Origin: Wenzhouxiangella sp.
GTDB taxonomy: Bacteria > Pseudomonadota > Gammaproteobacteria > Xanthomonadales > Wenzhouxiangellaceae
Reading direction: 5' to 3'
Length of the DNA: 5,083 bases
NCBI GenBank assembly: GCA_018400355.1
Contig: JAGYMV010000065.1
Location: forward strand, 1-5,083
Shown in pieces: positions 4,400 to 5,083 of this stretch; positions within the stretch are counted from its first letter, which is position 1; every line of letters starts with the position of its first letter. The translations under genes and the position numbers were made by a program. The notes under the pieces are model-generated. The model had not been told where the DNA came from. It did not search any database and saw only the letters and a list, made by a program, of their open reading frames with translations.

Positions 4400-4936
4400 T
4401 TAATTTAAAACCTGAATGATTCCACAAGCCACGCGGGCCCCCGCCCCACCGATGGGCTGTGTGCTGTGATCATCGACATTCGTATGAATTACCAAAGCCG
4501 CCCCATCGTCATCCAAAATCTTGGCGCCGATGCTGCCATCGAGGCTGGCTTTTGTTGTAAAGAATTCAGCCCACGCATAGCCATTGTCATGCACATAAAA
4601 ATTGGGCAGATCACCCGCATCAGGTCCTTCGGGGTTCATGAGGCCATGTGCTTGACCGTCTGGATTGATGTGACCGCCCGAGGCCAAAAACCCCTCGCTT
4701 GGATCGGCGCAATTGCCCACCGAGTGAATGTGAATGGCTTTGGCGCCTGGAGAGAGTCCGTCTAGCTCAAGACGAAGTAAGGTGCCTGTGGATGCCGCCA
4801 CCAACTCCACCCGGCCCACCTCATTGCCCTCGGTATCGATGATCACCGCGCGTGCATCTGCGGCCTTCACTGACCCAGACACCAAAGCGACGAGCAAAAG
4901 GCCCACGACTGTTAACCAATGTGTTGCTTTTGACAT
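4400..4936 (-). CDS. sodC: Periplasmic Cu,Zn superoxide dismutase
   Basis: The product is a 178-residue Cu,Zn superoxide dismutase that converts superoxide to oxygen and hydrogen peroxide in the periplasm. Residues 1-25 are a signal peptide (short charged start, hydrophobic TVVGLLLVALVS, likely cleavage after VKA). Copper ligands are H69 and H71 (HIH), H89 (GGHINP, bridging) and H151 (VIHTNVDD). Zinc ligands expected from the family are H89, H97, the position of D106 and D109. D106 sits in GPDAGDLPN, where most family members have GPHAGD, so one zinc His is replaced by Asp. The disulfide pair C76 and C171 and the active-site R168 (GARVACGI) are present. The ATG at 4936 is chosen because AAGGA lies seven bases upstream and the signal peptide starts cleanly there; an in-frame ATG at 4981 would add 15 residues ahead of the signal peptide. 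It is transcribed alone. Confidence 0.92.
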   Translation of the reverse strand: MSKATHWLTVVGLLLVALVSGSVKAADARAVIIDTEGNEVGRVELVAASTGTLLRLELDGLSPGAKAIHIHSVGNCADPSEGFLASGGHINPDGQAHGLMNPEGPDAGDLPNFYVHDNGYAWAEFFTTKASLDGSIGAKILDDDGAALVIHTNVDDHSTQPIGGAGARVACGIIQVLN

Positions 4937-4982
4937 GAGTCCATCCTTGATGTGGTCTCGAAACCATGATTTCCAAACCAAA

Positions 4983-4991
4983 AGGATAGCA
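4983..4991 (-). promoter_or_regulatory. Extended -10 candidate for sodC
   Basis: On the minus strand TGCTATCCT (4991-4983) is an extended -10 with TATCCT at 4988-4983, 46 bases upstream of the chosen sodC ATG. No good -35 is visible. The upstream in-frame ATG at 4981 lies only a base or two past this box and would be at or before the transcription start, further supporting the start at 4936. Confidence 0.4.
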
Positions 4992-5041
4992 GTCTGATGT
5001 GATTGTGCTGGGTACTGGCTGGTTATTTTTCAGAGAAGACG

Positions 5042-5069
5042 AGCATCGGCTGATGCTAGCCCGACCGGG
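5042..5069. repeat. Two adjacent inverted repeats near the right edge
   Basis: AGCATC-GGCT-GATGCT (5042-5057) and CCCG-AC-CGGG (5060-5069) lie side by side, with two bases between. They could be a terminator of a gene beyond the edge, a protein-binding site upstream of sodC, or part of a repeat family. There is no T run on the right side within the window to support a terminator. Confidence 0.45.
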
Positions 5070-5083
5070 TTGGAAAGTTGAAA

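Noticed and set aside
4999..5083. Plus-strand frame open to the right edge, starting VIVLGTG, reminiscent of a nucleotide-binding loop
   Set aside because: The residues after GTG (WLFFRED) break the dinucleotide-binding pattern, there is no well-placed ribosome binding site, and only 28 codons are visible, so it cannot be supported.

Overview
The window looks like a chromosomal segment from a betaproteobacterium, probably of the order Burkholderiales, with moderate GC content. This rests on family resemblance read by eye, not on a search. The strongest pointers are a comF-type phosphoribosyltransferase gene divergent from a BioC-like methyltransferase gene, and a C-terminal tail of that methyltransferase typical of beta-proteobacterial BioC proteins.

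Left part (1-2144), ordinary housekeeping: a ComF family gene runs off the left edge on the minus strand (N-terminal 221 codons present). A bioC-like gene is divergent from it, with both putative -10 boxes in one small palindrome. A small cytosolic DUF3144-like gene follows, then a tRNA-Ile2 gene (anticodon CAU, CCA encoded).

Middle (2120-2981), a miniature genomic island: the last 22 bases of the tRNA body plus CCA and four downstream bases are repeated as a direct repeat 833 bp further on (29 positions, one mismatch, 24 in a row identical). The only genes between the copies are a HigB/HigA-type toxin-antitoxin operon on the minus strand, aimed at the 3' end of the tRNA. No integrase is visible. 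I read this as either the remnant of a tRNA-targeted island or a minimal element mobilised by an integrase supplied elsewhere.

Right-middle (2982-4331), more accessory DNA: a gene-poor stretch is followed by three very small membrane-protein ORFs in a row (71, 60 and 47 codons, the last two overlapping). A second, decayed toxin-antitoxin module converges on them: an intact ribbon-helix-helix antitoxin (VapB type) and a PIN toxin (VapC type) that has lost its C-terminal half and one catalytic acid. Its stop codon interlocks with the stop of the last small membrane gene.

Right end (4400-5083): a periplasmic Cu,Zn superoxide dismutase gene (sodC) on the minus strand, with a clear signal peptide, a good ribosome binding site, and an unusual Asp in place of one zinc-ligand His. 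About 100 bp upstream of it contain a candidate promoter and two adjacent inverted repeats but no supportable gene.

I see no fully new multi-gene system. The points most worth a second look are the 833-bp tRNA-flanked higBA unit, the tiny-membrane-protein cluster, and the broken vapBC next to it.
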